Below, one piece after another: positions 40,842 to 47,428 of a stretch of 47,428 nucleotides of DNA. The DNA is from Desulfosudis oleivorans (GTDB lineage: Bacteria > Desulfobacterota > Desulfobacteria > Desulfobacterales > SURF-7). The translations under genes were made by a program, and so were the position numbers. Every line of letters starts with the position of its first letter. Within the stretch, counting starts at the first letter, position 1. Where the stretch lies: positions 1 to 47,428 of the forward strand of contig DYJD01000042.1 in assembly GCA_020723325.1 (NCBI GenBank), in the 5' to 3' direction. The notes below the pieces were generated by a model. It saw nothing but the letters and a program-made list of their open reading frames with translations, was not told where the DNA came from and ran no database searches.

Positions 40842-42245
40842 ATGACGGAAATAGAGCGAAAAGCGGTTGATGTGATCATTGTGGGTGGTGGTCCGGCCGG
40901 TTTGTTTGCAGCCTATTATCTGGCCGAGCACTCGGACTGCCGAGTGCTTCTGATTGAAAAAGGCAAGCCCCCCCTGAAACGCAAATGCCCCATCAGCGAC
41001 AAATCCAACTGCATAAAATGCAGGCCGTGCAACATTCTCTCCGGCATCGGCGGCGCCGGGTTGTTTTCCGATGGAAAACTGAACTACATCCATAAACTCG
41101 GGAAAACCGACCTGACCCAATTCATGCCCATCTCTGCGGCCAAGGCCCTGATTGATGAAACCGAACAGATCTTCAAACGCTTCGGCATGCAAGGCGCCAC
41201 TTATCCCACAGACATGGAAAAGGCCGGCCAGGTGCGCAAAAATGCCAAAATCTACGGAATCGACTTGCTGATCATCAAACAGACCCATTTGGGGAGCGAT
41301 ATGTTGCCGGACCATATCGCCGCCATGACCGACCATATCAAATCCAAAGGCGTAGTGATCCATACCTCGGAAGAAGTACGCGATATCATCCTAACGAATG
41401 GCCGGGTGAACGGAGTCGTTACCAACAAGCGCGAATATTCGGCCGGATATGTCATCATGGCCCCGGGTCGCGTGGGCGCCAACTGGATCGGCAATCTGGC
41501 CGGCCGGTACGGCATAGGCCTGACCCAGCGGGGCATCGAAGTGGGGGTGCGGGTGGAGGTGCACAATGACATCATGCAGGATTTATGCGAAATCATCTAT
41601 GATCCGACCTTCTTCATCCAAACCGGCAAATATGACGATGAAACCCGGACTTTTTGCACCAACCAGAAAGGTTTTGTCACCCTGGAAAATTATGCTGATT
41701 TTGTCTGCGTCAACGGCCACGCCTATCGCAACCGCAAATCGGAAAACACCAATTTTGCATTTCTTTCCAAGGTGGTTCTCACCGAGCCGGTAACGGACAA
41801 CCAGGCCTACGGCGAAGCCATCGGCAACCTGGCCTCCCTTATCGGCGGCGGCAAACCGATTCTACAGCGCTTCGGCGATCTGAAACGCGGCCGCCGCAGC
41901 ACCTGGAACCGCATCAAGAAGGGCTATATCGAACCAAGCCTGAAGGATGTGGTTTGCGGCGACATTGCCATGGCCCTGCCGGAACGGATTCTCACCAACC
42001 TTTGCGACGGCCTGGACAAGCTCAACCGCGTGGTGCCGGGAGTATCCAACGATGAAACCCTGCTGTACGCCCCGGAAATCAAATTCTTCGCCACCCAACT
42101 GGAAACCTCCAATACTTTGGAAACCAAAATCAAAGGCATGTTCGTGGCCGGCGACGGCCCCGGTGTGGCCGGCAATATCGTTTCCGCCGCCGCCACCGGC
42201 CTGATGCCGGCCAAAGCGATCATCGAAAGATCATCCAAATCCTAG
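40842..42245 (+). CDS. FAD-dependent oxidoreductase with N-terminal cysteine cluster
   Basis: A 467-residue flavoprotein of the NAD(P)/FAD-dependent oxidoreductase type. The dinucleotide fold is near the N-terminus (DVIIVGGGPAGLFAAYYLAE). A cysteine cluster follows at about 57-73 (CPISDKSNC-x2-C-x2-C) before GIGGAGLFSDGKLN. The C-terminal FAD motif is FVAGDGPGVAGNIVSAAATG. The substrate is unknown. The ATG at 40842 is chosen because AGGA lies six bases ahead; the longer frame would be read through a REP-like repeat. It is monocistronic and divergent from cheR. Confidence 0.9.
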   Translation: MTEIERKAVDVIIVGGGPAGLFAAYYLAEHSDCRVLLIEKGKPPLKRKCPISDKSNCIKCRPCNILSGIGGAGLFSDGKLNYIHKLGKTDLTQFMPISAAKALIDETEQIFKRFGMQGATYPTDMEKAGQVRKNAKIYGIDLLIIKQTHLGSDMLPDHIAAMTDHIKSKGVVIHTSEEVRDIILTNGRVNGVVTNKREYSAGYVIMAPGRVGANWIGNLAGRYGIGLTQRGIEVGVRVEVHNDIMQDLCEIIYDPTFFIQTGKYDDETRTFCTNQKGFVTLENYADFVCVNGHAYRNRKSENTNFAFLSKVVLTEPVTDNQAYGEAIGNLASLIGGGKPILQRFGDLKRGRRSTWNRIKKGYIEPSLKDVVCGDIAMALPERILTNLCDGLDKLNRVVPGVSNDETLLYAPEIKFFATQLETSNTLETKIKGMFVAGDGPGVAGNIVSAAATGLMPAKAIIERSSKS

Positions 42246-42297
42246 GGCGAAAAATTTAACTCATCGCCCACAATTTACGATTTTTATCTTTAAGACT

Positions 42298-42314
42298 ATC
42301 CGCCATTGGCGGAT
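42298..42314. repeat. Perfect short hairpin
   Basis: ATCCGCC-ATT-GGCGGAT is a 7-bp stem with a 3-base loop. It has no T-run on either side, so it is listed as an inverted repeat rather than a terminator. Confidence 0.6.
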
Positions 42315-42440
42315 GGTATAGGATGATGGCATGCAAAATCCAGTTGACCTCACGAACACAATAAGGCAAAGCCATCAATCCGAAAGGCATGTCTGATCTG
42401 TTTCCCACCGGCCTCGGAGGTTCGCTGTGCTGGAAGATGT

Positions 42441-42567
42441 CTCTCGCCAAGGCGCCAAGAACGCCAAGAAAAGCTTTCAATACAGTTTTCGGGCCAGGAT
42501 CTTGGTTATGGGTGCTGTTTAGCGGAAAATAAAAGCCCTTTTGCGAGCTTTGCGTCTTTGCGAGAGA
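42441..42567. repeat. Large inverted element with CCAAG/CTTTG-type arms
   Basis: The left arm CTCTCGCCAAGGCGCCAAG then AACGCCAAGAAAAG (42441-42473) is the approximate reverse complement of the right arm CCTTTTGCGAGCTTTGCG then TCTTTGCGAGAG (about 42537-42567), with about 60 bp between. A non-coding dispersed palindrome is the simplest view. Confidence 0.65.
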
Positions 42568-42602
42568 AAATATTTAGGAAGCGGGGCTTTCCGGGCAATG
42601 GG

Positions 42603-42624
42603 TTCCCAAGCTGGGGCTTGGGAA
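42603..42624. repeat. TTCCCAAGC/GCTTGGGAA hairpin
   Basis: A perfect 9-bp stem with the 4-base loop TGGG. Similar palindromes built on CCAAGC/GCTTGG are familiar as dispersed repeats in many genomes. Confidence 0.65.
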
Positions 42625-42729
42625 TCAGCGAATTCTCGAAAAAGCGTAAAGTGGACCAATTTTCCACTTTTCGATGGAGTTCGGAGATGCGGCCGGATTC
42701 CAATTGGGAATGGGCAGATTTTTGAAATG

Positions 42730-42775
42730 ATGCTGATTGTAAAATATTTTGACAATCAGCATAAATGGATATAAC
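42730..42775 (+). promoter_or_regulatory. Long dyad and candidate promoter of the AAA ATPase
   Basis: ATGCTGATTGT (42730-42740) and ACAATCAGCAT (42752-42762) are perfect 11-bp inverted arms. The loop AAAATATTTT-G is itself palindromic, so the arms extend to 16 bp with one bulged G. TTGACA (42749-42754) inside the dyad and TATAAC (42770-42775), 15 bp apart, form a promoter whose start would fall at about 42782, next to the ATG at 42784. Confidence 0.5.
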
Positions 42776-42783
42776 CTTACGAC

Positions 42784-43947
42784 ATGATTGCCCGGGATAC
42801 GGAAAACACCATACGGACTCTCTTGCACGGATTCCCCATGATCACCTTGACAGGACCCCGTCAGTCAGGAAAAACGACGCTTGCCAGGAGGATTTTCAAG
42901 GGTCGTCCCTATTCCTCCCTGGAAGAGCCGGATTTGCGCTTGGCGGCCAAGGAGGACCCACGTTCATTTCTGGGGCGCTTTCCGGACGGAGCTGTGTTGG
43001 ATGAAGTGCAACGTTGTCCGGATTTGCTCTCCTATCTTCAGACCTTTGTGGATGCCGATGGCCGCATGGGGCTTTATATCCTGACCGGTTCCCAGCAATT
43101 CGGTCTCATGTCGGGCATAGCTCAGTCCCTGGCAGGAAGGACCGCCTTTGTGGAACTGCTGCCGTTGTCGTTGACAGAACTTATCCGATCCGGCAAGCTC
43201 CTGCCGACAGCCGATGCCATGCTGCTGACCGGGTGCTATCCGGCCCTGTATGATCGGCAACTATCGCCGGCCGCCTGGTTCAGCGCTTATGTCGCGGCCT
43301 ATGTGGAGCGGGATGTTCGTTACATGCTCAAAATCCAGGAATTGGAAACCTTCCAACGCTTTGTGCGACTTTGCGCCGGCCGGACCGGGCAGTTGCTTAA
43401 TCTGTCTTCCCTTGCAACCGAATGCGGTATTACGCACAACACTGCCAAGGCCTGGATTTCGGTGCTGGAAGCCAGCTATCTGGTTTTCCTGCTGCGCCCT
43501 CATCATGCCAACTTCAATAAGCGGCTGGTGAAAACCCCCAAACTGTATTTTTTCGATACCGGCCTAATTGCCTGGCTATTGGGGATCAGGACATCGGAAC
43601 AGATGGAAACCCATCCGTTACGAGGCAATATTTTCGAGACGCTTATCGTTTCGGAACTGATGAAATCACTATTCAACCGAGGCGAAAAACCCTTGTTCTC
43701 CTTCTGGCGGGACAGCAATGGAAATGAGGTTGATCTGATCGTCGAGCAGGCAGAAGGCCTGATACCCATTGAAATCAAGTCGGGCAGGACTCTTTCGCCA
43801 GATTCTTTTGCCGGCCTGGAGAAATGGTGCTCCCTGGCCGGACCTCGGGCAGTGCGTCCTGCATTGATTTACGGCGGCTGCGATTCTTATGAGCACCGGA
43901 CGATAAAAGTTCTGGGCTGGCGGGATGCCGAAAAAGCTCTCGAATGA
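42784..43947 (+). CDS. AAA_14/DUF4143 ATPase
   Basis: A 387-residue protein of the widespread AAA_14 plus DUF4143 family. Walker A is TGPRQSGKTTLARR (about 23-36), Walker B/sensor VLDEVQRCPDLL and ILTGSQQFGLMSG. DUF4143 fills the second half, with FFDTGLIAWLLGI, RGNIFETLIVSELMK, and the nuclease-like strand FWRDSNGNEVDLIVE with IPIEIKSG. The function is not established; the C-terminal EVDLI...EIKSG resembles a PD-(D/E)xK fold. No ribosome site precedes the ATG, and the promoter candidate would give a nearly leaderless mRNA. It sits between repeats and vapBC, an accessory-type context. Confidence 0.92.
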   Translation: MIARDTENTIRTLLHGFPMITLTGPRQSGKTTLARRIFKGRPYSSLEEPDLRLAAKEDPRSFLGRFPDGAVLDEVQRCPDLLSYLQTFVDADGRMGLYILTGSQQFGLMSGIAQSLAGRTAFVELLPLSLTELIRSGKLLPTADAMLLTGCYPALYDRQLSPAAWFSAYVAAYVERDVRYMLKIQELETFQRFVRLCAGRTGQLLNLSSLATECGITHNTAKAWISVLEASYLVFLLRPHHANFNKRLVKTPKLYFFDTGLIAWLLGIRTSEQMETHPLRGNIFETLIVSELMKSLFNRGEKPLFSFWRDSNGNEVDLIVEQAEGLIPIEIKSGRTLSPDSFAGLEKWCSLAGPRAVRPALIYGGCDSYEHRTIKVLGWRDAEKALE

Positions 43948-43960
43948 CAACCTTCCTGCC

Positions 43961-44026
43961 TCAGGGCAATCATTTGTCAAAAATTAATGCCGCCCATTCG
44001 GGGCCAAGTTTACATGCGATTGCCTG
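43961..44026. repeat. Inverted pair of a CAGGGCAATCGCATGTA-type repeat
   Basis: TCAGGGCAATCATTTGTC (43961-43978) and TACATGCGATTGCCTG (44011-44026) are inverted, partial copies of one motif. Single copies occur at 6071-6086 (ATCAGGGCAATCGCAA) and 47371-47390. They lie between the ATPase and vapBC. Confidence 0.5.
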
Positions 44027-44046
44027 TTTAGCTCCGTCTACACTCA

Positions 44047-44081
44047 TTGACATACAATCCGATGTGTAATACGATGTGTAA
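44047..44081 (+). promoter_or_regulatory. Promoter and direct-repeat operator of vapBC
   Basis: TTGACA (44047-44052) and TACGAT (44070-44075) are 17 bp apart. Two GATGTGTAA direct repeats (44061-44069 and 44073-44081) with a 12-bp period overlap the -10, fitting autorepression by the VapBC complex. The start would be about 14 bases before the vapB ATG. Confidence 0.55.
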
Positions 44082-44095
44082 AAATGGAGGCGTTC

Positions 44096-44293
44096 ATGGC
44101 AACCAATTTAGCAATCGATGATAAACTATTACTCGAAGCATTAGAGATCAGCGGGCTGAAAACAAAAAAAGACACTGTCAACCTGGCTCTCAAGGAGTTC
44201 GTTGATAGGCGTAAACAGATGGAAATAATAAATATTTTTGGGAAAATGGATCCGGACCCCGATTATGACTATAAAAAAGGAAGAACTCGTTGA
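44096..44293 (+). CDS. vapB: VapB-type antitoxin
   Basis: A 65-residue antitoxin of the VapB family. It starts MATNLAIDDKLLLEALEISG, a ribbon-helix-helix-like DNA-binding region continuing KTKKDTVNLALKEFVDRRKQ, and ends in a toxin-binding tail rich in Asp (MDPDPDYDYKKG). The ATG at 44096 has a perfect GGAGG five bases ahead; the frame is open four codons further without support. Its TGA overlaps the TTG start of the toxin (TTGA). It should neutralise VapC and repress the operon through the direct repeats upstream. Confidence 0.92.
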   Translation: MATNLAIDDKLLLEALEISGLKTKKDTVNLALKEFVDRRKQMEIINIFGKMDPDPDYDYKKGRTR

Positions 44294-44694
44294 AGGTCCT
44301 TGTTGACACGCCTATATGGTCTTACGCACTTCGTTCCCAGAATAAAGAATACCGATCCGCGGTCGCAGTGCTAACCTCTCTTATTCAGGATCAGAGAGCC
44401 ATAATAATCGGACCTATTAGACAAGAAATCCTTTCCGGCTATAGCGAATTAAATAGGTTTCGAATAGTAAAAGAAAAACTATCATCTTTTAAAAACACAC
44501 CTATCTTAGACGCTGATTATGAACTTGCCGCAGAATTCAGCAATAAATGCCGAAAAAAAGGAATCCAAGGATCACTTATTGATTTATTGATTTGTGCAGT
44601 GGTTAATAGAATCGATGTTCCAATTTTTACCAATGACAAGGACTTTGAGCGTTATCAAAAGATAATACCCATCAAGTTGTTTAAAATCAGATGA
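44290..44694 (+). CDS. vapC: VapC PIN-domain ribonuclease toxin
   Basis: A 134-residue PIN toxin starting (fMet)KVLVDTPIWSYALRS. The first catalytic Asp is in LVDTPIW, the Glu in PIRQEILSGY, and later acidic residues in GSLIDLLICAVV and FTNDKDFERY. It should cleave tRNA or rRNA. The start codon is TTG, overlapping the vapB stop as TTGA, with AAGGAAG six bases upstream, so translation depends on coupling to vapB and keeps toxin output low. The convergent binding-protein gene ends 32 bases after it. Confidence 0.93.
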   Translation: MKVLVDTPIWSYALRSQNKEYRSAVAVLTSLIQDQRAIIIGPIRQEILSGYSELNRFRIVKEKLSSFKNTPILDADYELAAEFSNKCRKKGIQGSLIDLLICAVVNRIDVPIFTNDKDFERYQKIIPIKLFKIR

Positions 44695-44725
44695 TTTTCA
44701 CAAGAAGAGGGATTATCGAAAATGT

Positions 44726-45481
44726 CTATGGACTCTCCATCCCATATTGCTGCAGTATCTGACGATACTCTTTTGAAGTTTTAAAAACCCGCAAGGCTTG
44801 TGAGAATTTTTGAGCAAGTTGTTCATGCCCTTCTTTTTTTGCAAAGGCTAAATAATTTCCACCCCGGCAATAATATGCATTGGGAATGATCCGAATCTGA
44901 TCTGAAACACCCATTTTTTTCGCAGTATAAAAACCGACCGCATCCACTTCGATCAGGAAATCAATCCGATCCAACAGCAGTTTGTTGAAATTCTGATCCA
45001 AACGGGGTACCCGGTCTGCTTTTTTCATGAACGGGGAATTGTCTATTTCTTCACAATAGCTGTATCCCAATAGCGCCCCGGCTCGCAGCTCATTCAAATC
45101 CTGCAAACCGGTAAAGGCAACCTCTTTCTCTTTTTTGATGAAGAAAACGGTAATCCCCTCGGAAACAAATTCATCAGGAAAAAAAAGGAAGGCTTTTCGT
45201 TCCGGTGTAATACTTGCACCCAGGATTGCATCTGCTTCCCGATTTTCCATCATCAGCAGGCATCTTTTCCATGGATATTCCTTCAAATTAATGGGGATTT
45301 TCAATTGGTCAAATACCGCCTTGATAATATCCACATCTGTGCCGGTAATCTGTTGCCCCTCATTGATCGTGAATGGCGGCCATGGGTCGATGACGATCTG
45401 AAGTGTTTCCTGGGCTTGAAGCTGAAAGGGTGAGAGGTATAAAAGGATCAATCCTGCCAATGAGGCAATTAACTTTTTCAA
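44726..45481 (-). CDS. Orphan periplasmic binding protein (SBP_bac_3-like)
   Basis: A 251-residue protein. The signal peptide is KKLIASLAGLILLYLSP with cleavage near LQA-QE. Type-3 binding-protein marks are LQIVIDPWPPFTINEGQQ, TGTDVDIIKAVFDQL, LMMENREADAILGASIT and a C-terminal SKEYRQILQQYG. The start is TTG at 45481, not an ATG: a perfect AGGAGGTGA lies just upstream and the signal peptide begins there. No transporter subunits are nearby. It is the third gene of the binding-protein, DUF2156 and binding-protein run. Confidence 0.88.
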   Translation of the reverse strand: MKKLIASLAGLILLYLSPFQLQAQETLQIVIDPWPPFTINEGQQITGTDVDIIKAVFDQLKIPINLKEYPWKRCLLMMENREADAILGASITPERKAFLFFPDEFVSEGITVFFIKKEKEVAFTGLQDLNELRAGALLGYSYCEEIDNSPFMKKADRVPRLDQNFNKLLLDRIDFLIEVDAVGFYTAKKMGVSDQIRIIPNAYYCRGGNYLAFAKKEGHEQLAQKFSQALRVFKTSKEYRQILQQYGMESP

Positions 45482-45521
45482 AGCTTCACCTCCTAAACTC
45501 AAGTAAAAAGAAAAGCTATTA

Positions 45522-46409
45522 TTATCCCCACCGTGGCCAGGAAATCCTGTATTTTCGTACAAAATCCACCGGATGATAGGATAGTTTGGCCTTGCGCAGG
45601 CCTTCATCGTCCAGGTCCTGCTCACGGTTGACTATGGTGACGTCCTTTTGTGTAGCGACAAAGGCTTGGTTGATGGCTTGATAGACTCCTTTGATTTCCG
45701 GTTTTCCTTTTTCAAAATGGATCAGCAGCGTATCCGCCGTCATGCGCTCGCCTACTGTATAGGCCGCCATTTCACCATCCACCAGGAGCGCACCGCCCAT
45801 TACATTCTTCAATTCTTCCCAGGCGGTCAAGACCCTTTCAATGGCGCGGTTTTCCGCAGCCAGGATTTCGTTGGATTCGCAATCCCGCCAATCACACCAA
45901 GTATTTTGCATGGCCCGGGCTGCGTTAATGGTATCCCGATCCAGACTCCGGTATGCATGGGCGTATTGGACAGTGAACTGCTTCACCAGATTCTTTTTTT
46001 TATGGTAGCGGTTGCCGGAAAGTTCCCTTAGGGATGCAGCTTCATAAAGGTAGTCCCAATGTCCCCTGCTCTCCTCCACTGCTATTGCATTGCCCGTTAT
46101 CTGTTGCCAATACCGGACCAGCATCTCCGGCACTCGCACAAAGAGCCTGCTCTCCCCGGTGGAATTCCCAAGGTACTGCTTCCAATCAATTCCCTTCCAG
46201 CTTCCCACCGGCGCCCAGAAGCAAATCTCCGGTTTGGATTGGCGAATCCAAACCAGCCCGTCCTCAAAGGCCCACTCCAGGCCGTATTCATCCGCCCAAG
46301 CCCAGAGATTGACAAAACTGTAATCCGAGGCTTTTTGTGGGCAAACTGCAAGCAAATCCAAATAATCATCTTGCCGCGCCAGTGAGATCGTCTCAAAACG
46401 CAATGCCAC
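45522..46409 (-). CDS. DUF2156-family protein (acyl/aminoacyl transferase-like)
   Basis: A 295-residue soluble protein of the DUF2156 type (GNAT-like duplicated fold). Features include QKASDYSFVNLWAWADEYGL, a basic helix RELSGNRYHKKKNLVKQF and the C-terminal IVNREQDLDDEGLRKAKLSY ... PVDFVRKYRI. Related domains occur in lysyl-phosphatidylglycerol synthases, but no membrane part is present and the substrate is unknown. The start is GTG at 46409 with only a weak ribosome site. It lies between two orphan binding-protein genes in the same orientation. Confidence 0.85.
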   Translation of the reverse strand: MALRFETISLARQDDYLDLLAVCPQKASDYSFVNLWAWADEYGLEWAFEDGLVWIRQSKPEICFWAPVGSWKGIDWKQYLGNSTGESRLFVRVPEMLVRYWQQITGNAIAVEESRGHWDYLYEAASLRELSGNRYHKKKNLVKQFTVQYAHAYRSLDRDTINAARAMQNTWCDWRDCESNEILAAENRAIERVLTAWEELKNVMGGALLVDGEMAAYTVGERMTADTLLIHFEKGKPEIKGVYQAINQAFVATQKDVTIVNREQDLDDEGLRKAKLSYHPVDFVRKYRISWPRWG

Positions 46410-46435
46410 TTCTTTGTCTGTTTGTTTAACCTGTA

Positions 46436-46470
46436 TTTCGTTTTTCGTGACTTTCGTGGTTTTCGTGGCT
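46436..46470. repeat. TTCGTG-rich repeat
   Basis: TTTCGTTTTTCGTGACTTTC then GTGGTTTTCGTGGCT contains three TTCGTG units. It lies between the DUF2156 start and the stop of the upstream binding-protein gene, touching that stop codon. This is a familiar type of short dispersed repeat. Confidence 0.55.
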
Positions 46471-47230
46471 ACCCGTCCTCCCTTGCCTCCTGCAAATACT
46501 GCTTGATTTTCCCTTCCTCGCGCAATTTTTTCAAGCCCCTATTGAACTTGATCATCATCTGCGCATTATGGGGATTTTTTCTCGTCAGCAACAGATATAA
46601 AGGATCACTCCGAAGGGGACGATCATGGTGGGTGAATTGTTGAACTTCATTGGGCTGAAAATTTTTCCGGAGCATGGAATAACCCACATAAATATCCAGG
46701 GGGAAAATCTCAATCCGATGGTTGAGCAGCTTCATTAAATTCTGCTCATCCTTGGGAATCCTTTCCACACGGATAAGGCCTTTTTTTTCCGCTATCTCAA
46801 AAGCCTCGCCGTAATTATATTCCAGTGTGCCGCCGATCTTTATTTTTTGAAGATCCGCCACTGTGCTCCAGTCAAAAGCATAACTTTTCAAATGAAAAAA
46901 AACATAATTTGAATCAATCACCGGATCACTCAAAAAAAAAGCAGCCTCACGCTCCGGGCTGTGCAGCCAAACCGCCGAGCCGTCCCATTCCCCGATTTCC
47001 GCCAAGACAAAAGAGCGTTTCCATGGAAAAAAGCCGTATTCCACCTGAATTCCTTCCAAAGCAAAGGCCTCGGTCACAATGCGTGAGACGACGCCATAAT
47101 GCGGCAAGGATTCGGAAAGATACGGAGGCCATTCCCCGTTGGTGATGCGGATTTTTTCCTCCGCCCAAGCGCAAAAAGTGCTCGCAGCAATAATGTACAC
47201 CCACAAGATCCACACCAAAAGTCTTTTCAT
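46469..47230 (-). CDS. Orphan periplasmic binding protein (SBP_bac_3-like)
   Basis: A 253-residue protein. The signal peptide begins MKRLLVWILWVYIIAASTFC, with cleavage near AWA-EE. Family marks are IRITNGEWPPYLSESLPHYG, YGFFPWKRSFVLAEIGEWDG, GGTLEYNYGEAFEIAEKK and a C-terminal KLREEGKIKQYL. The ATG at 47230 is chosen by the signal peptide; the ribosome site is weak and the frame is open upstream. It shares family with the genes at 31585-32364 and 44726-45481, none with a permease. A very good promoter is at 47308-47336. Confidence 0.87.
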   Translation of the reverse strand: MKRLLVWILWVYIIAASTFCAWAEEKIRITNGEWPPYLSESLPHYGVVSRIVTEAFALEGIQVEYGFFPWKRSFVLAEIGEWDGSAVWLHSPEREAAFFLSDPVIDSNYVFFHLKSYAFDWSTVADLQKIKIGGTLEYNYGEAFEIAEKKGLIRVERIPKDEQNLMKLLNHRIEIFPLDIYVGYSMLRKNFQPNEVQQFTHHDRPLRSDPLYLLLTRKNPHNAQMMIKFNRGLKKLREEGKIKQYLQEAREDG

Positions 47231-47307
47231 GGCTTTTTTTGTCCGCTTTTTTCCATTTTGGATATGGCCGCTGATGAGATTCAAAAGAAGTGGCAATAAT
47301 TGGGGTT

Positions 47308-47336
47308 ATTTTATCCAAAGGATGCCTTGGTGTCAA
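47308..47336 (-). promoter_or_regulatory. Promoter of the binding-protein and DUF2156 run
   Basis: On the minus strand TTGACA (47331-47336) and TAAAAT (47308-47313) are 17 bp apart, one of the best sigma-70-type matches in the window, about 70 bases before the ATG. The spacer CCAAGGCATCCTTTGGA contains an imperfect dyad. Confidence 0.6.
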
Positions 47337-47344
47337 TTTCAATA

Positions 47345-47390
47345 TTCCGAGTTCCGCGTCCGGCACTCCGCATCAGGGCAATCGCATGTA
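47345..47390. repeat. Dispersed repeat, third copy, joined to a CAGGGCAATCGC motif
   Basis: TTCCGAGTTCCGCGTCCGGC (47345-47364) belongs with 20050-20070 and 20819-20859. It is followed at once by CATCAGGGCAATCGCATGTA, the motif of 43961-44026 and 6071-6086. Confidence 0.65.
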
Positions 47391-47398
47391 GTTTTTTT

Positions 47399-47428
47399 CG
47401 GGGTCGGGGTCGGTATCGGGATCGGTAT
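47399..47428. repeat. GGTATC/GGGATC hexamer tandem at the window end
   Basis: CGGGGTCGGGGTCGGTATCG then GGATCGGTAT is a run of six-base units cut by the window edge. It is probably one end of a hexamer-rich element like those at 4191 and 5532, with different units. Confidence 0.6.

Larger units (their letters stand above)
42246..42783. other. Repeat-rich intergenic region before the AAA ATPase
   Basis: A 538-bp region with no credible gene. In order it holds a weak hairpin GGGCGA/TCGCCC (42245-42269) right after the FAD gene stop, a perfect 7-bp stem ATCCGCC/GGCGGAT (42298-42314), a large inverted element (42441-42567), a TTCCCAAGC/GCTTGGGAA hairpin (42603-42624) and a long dyad overlapping a promoter candidate (42730-42775). 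Confidence 0.7.

Noticed and set aside
42245-42269. GGGCGA/TCGCCC hairpin after the FAD gene as an intrinsic terminator
   Set aside because: The stem is only 6 bp with a 13-base loop and no immediate T-run, so it is mentioned but not called.

Overview
The window reads like a chromosome segment of a motile, signalling-rich, Gram-negative anaerobe. The best guess is a Desulfobacterota (deltaproteobacterial, Desulfobacterales-like) genome. This is an inference from the many hybrid histidine kinases, several chemoreceptors, a rubredoxin-like membrane protein and the abundance of short dispersed palindromic repeats; no taxonomic marker gene is present. No rRNA, tRNA, CRISPR array or complete transposon was recognised.

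Layout. 1-6.1 kb: a lipoprotein, a GIDE/ankyrin membrane protein, a toxin-first PIN/Phd toxin-antitoxin pair, a WYL regulator with a zinc-ribbon partner, and two unknown proteins separated by long palindromic hexamer-rich repeats. 6.1-29.1 kb: one continuous minus-strand signalling block with a diguanylate cyclase, three hybrid kinases in a row (the first a deletion pseudogene), thiM, three chemoreceptors, CheW, a receiver-DHp protein, a receiver-like small protein, an NtrC-type sigma-54 activator and two paralogous hybrid kinases. 29.2-31.3 kb: an M55 aminopeptidase, MarR and nitroreductase operon. 31.3-36.6 kb: an orphan periplasmic binding protein, a PilZ protein, cysE, an SRPBCC-epimerase fusion and a polytopic membrane protein. 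36.7-40.6 kb: a lytic transglycosylase, a histidine-kinase-like protein whose phospho-acceptor His is Gln, a VOC protein, a rubredoxin/DUF2231 protein and cheR. 40.8-47.4 kb: an FAD protein, then an accessory stretch with repeats, an AAA/DUF4143 ATPase, vapBC, and a DUF2156 gene between two more orphan binding proteins.

How the parts may work together. The kinase-kinase-NtrC operon (29.1 to 23.5 kb) directly precedes the chemoreceptor operon (receiver-like protein, HBM receptor, receiver-DHp, CheW, CHASE3 receptor). Between them lie two 15-bp dyads, 22 bp apart, and a sigma-54-like element, arranged as in an NtrC-controlled promoter. Two of the three receptors end in a CheR-tethering-type pentapeptide, and a cheR lies 17 kb away behind a promoter with a MerR-type 19-bp spacer and internal dyad. 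CheA, CheB and CheY are not in the window.

The second theme is repeats. At least eight families of short repeats occur. Some lie inside coding sequence (the C-termini of the receiver-DHp protein and the HBM receptor, the N-terminus of the lytic transglycosylase) and some supply stop codons, so they have shaped protein ends here.
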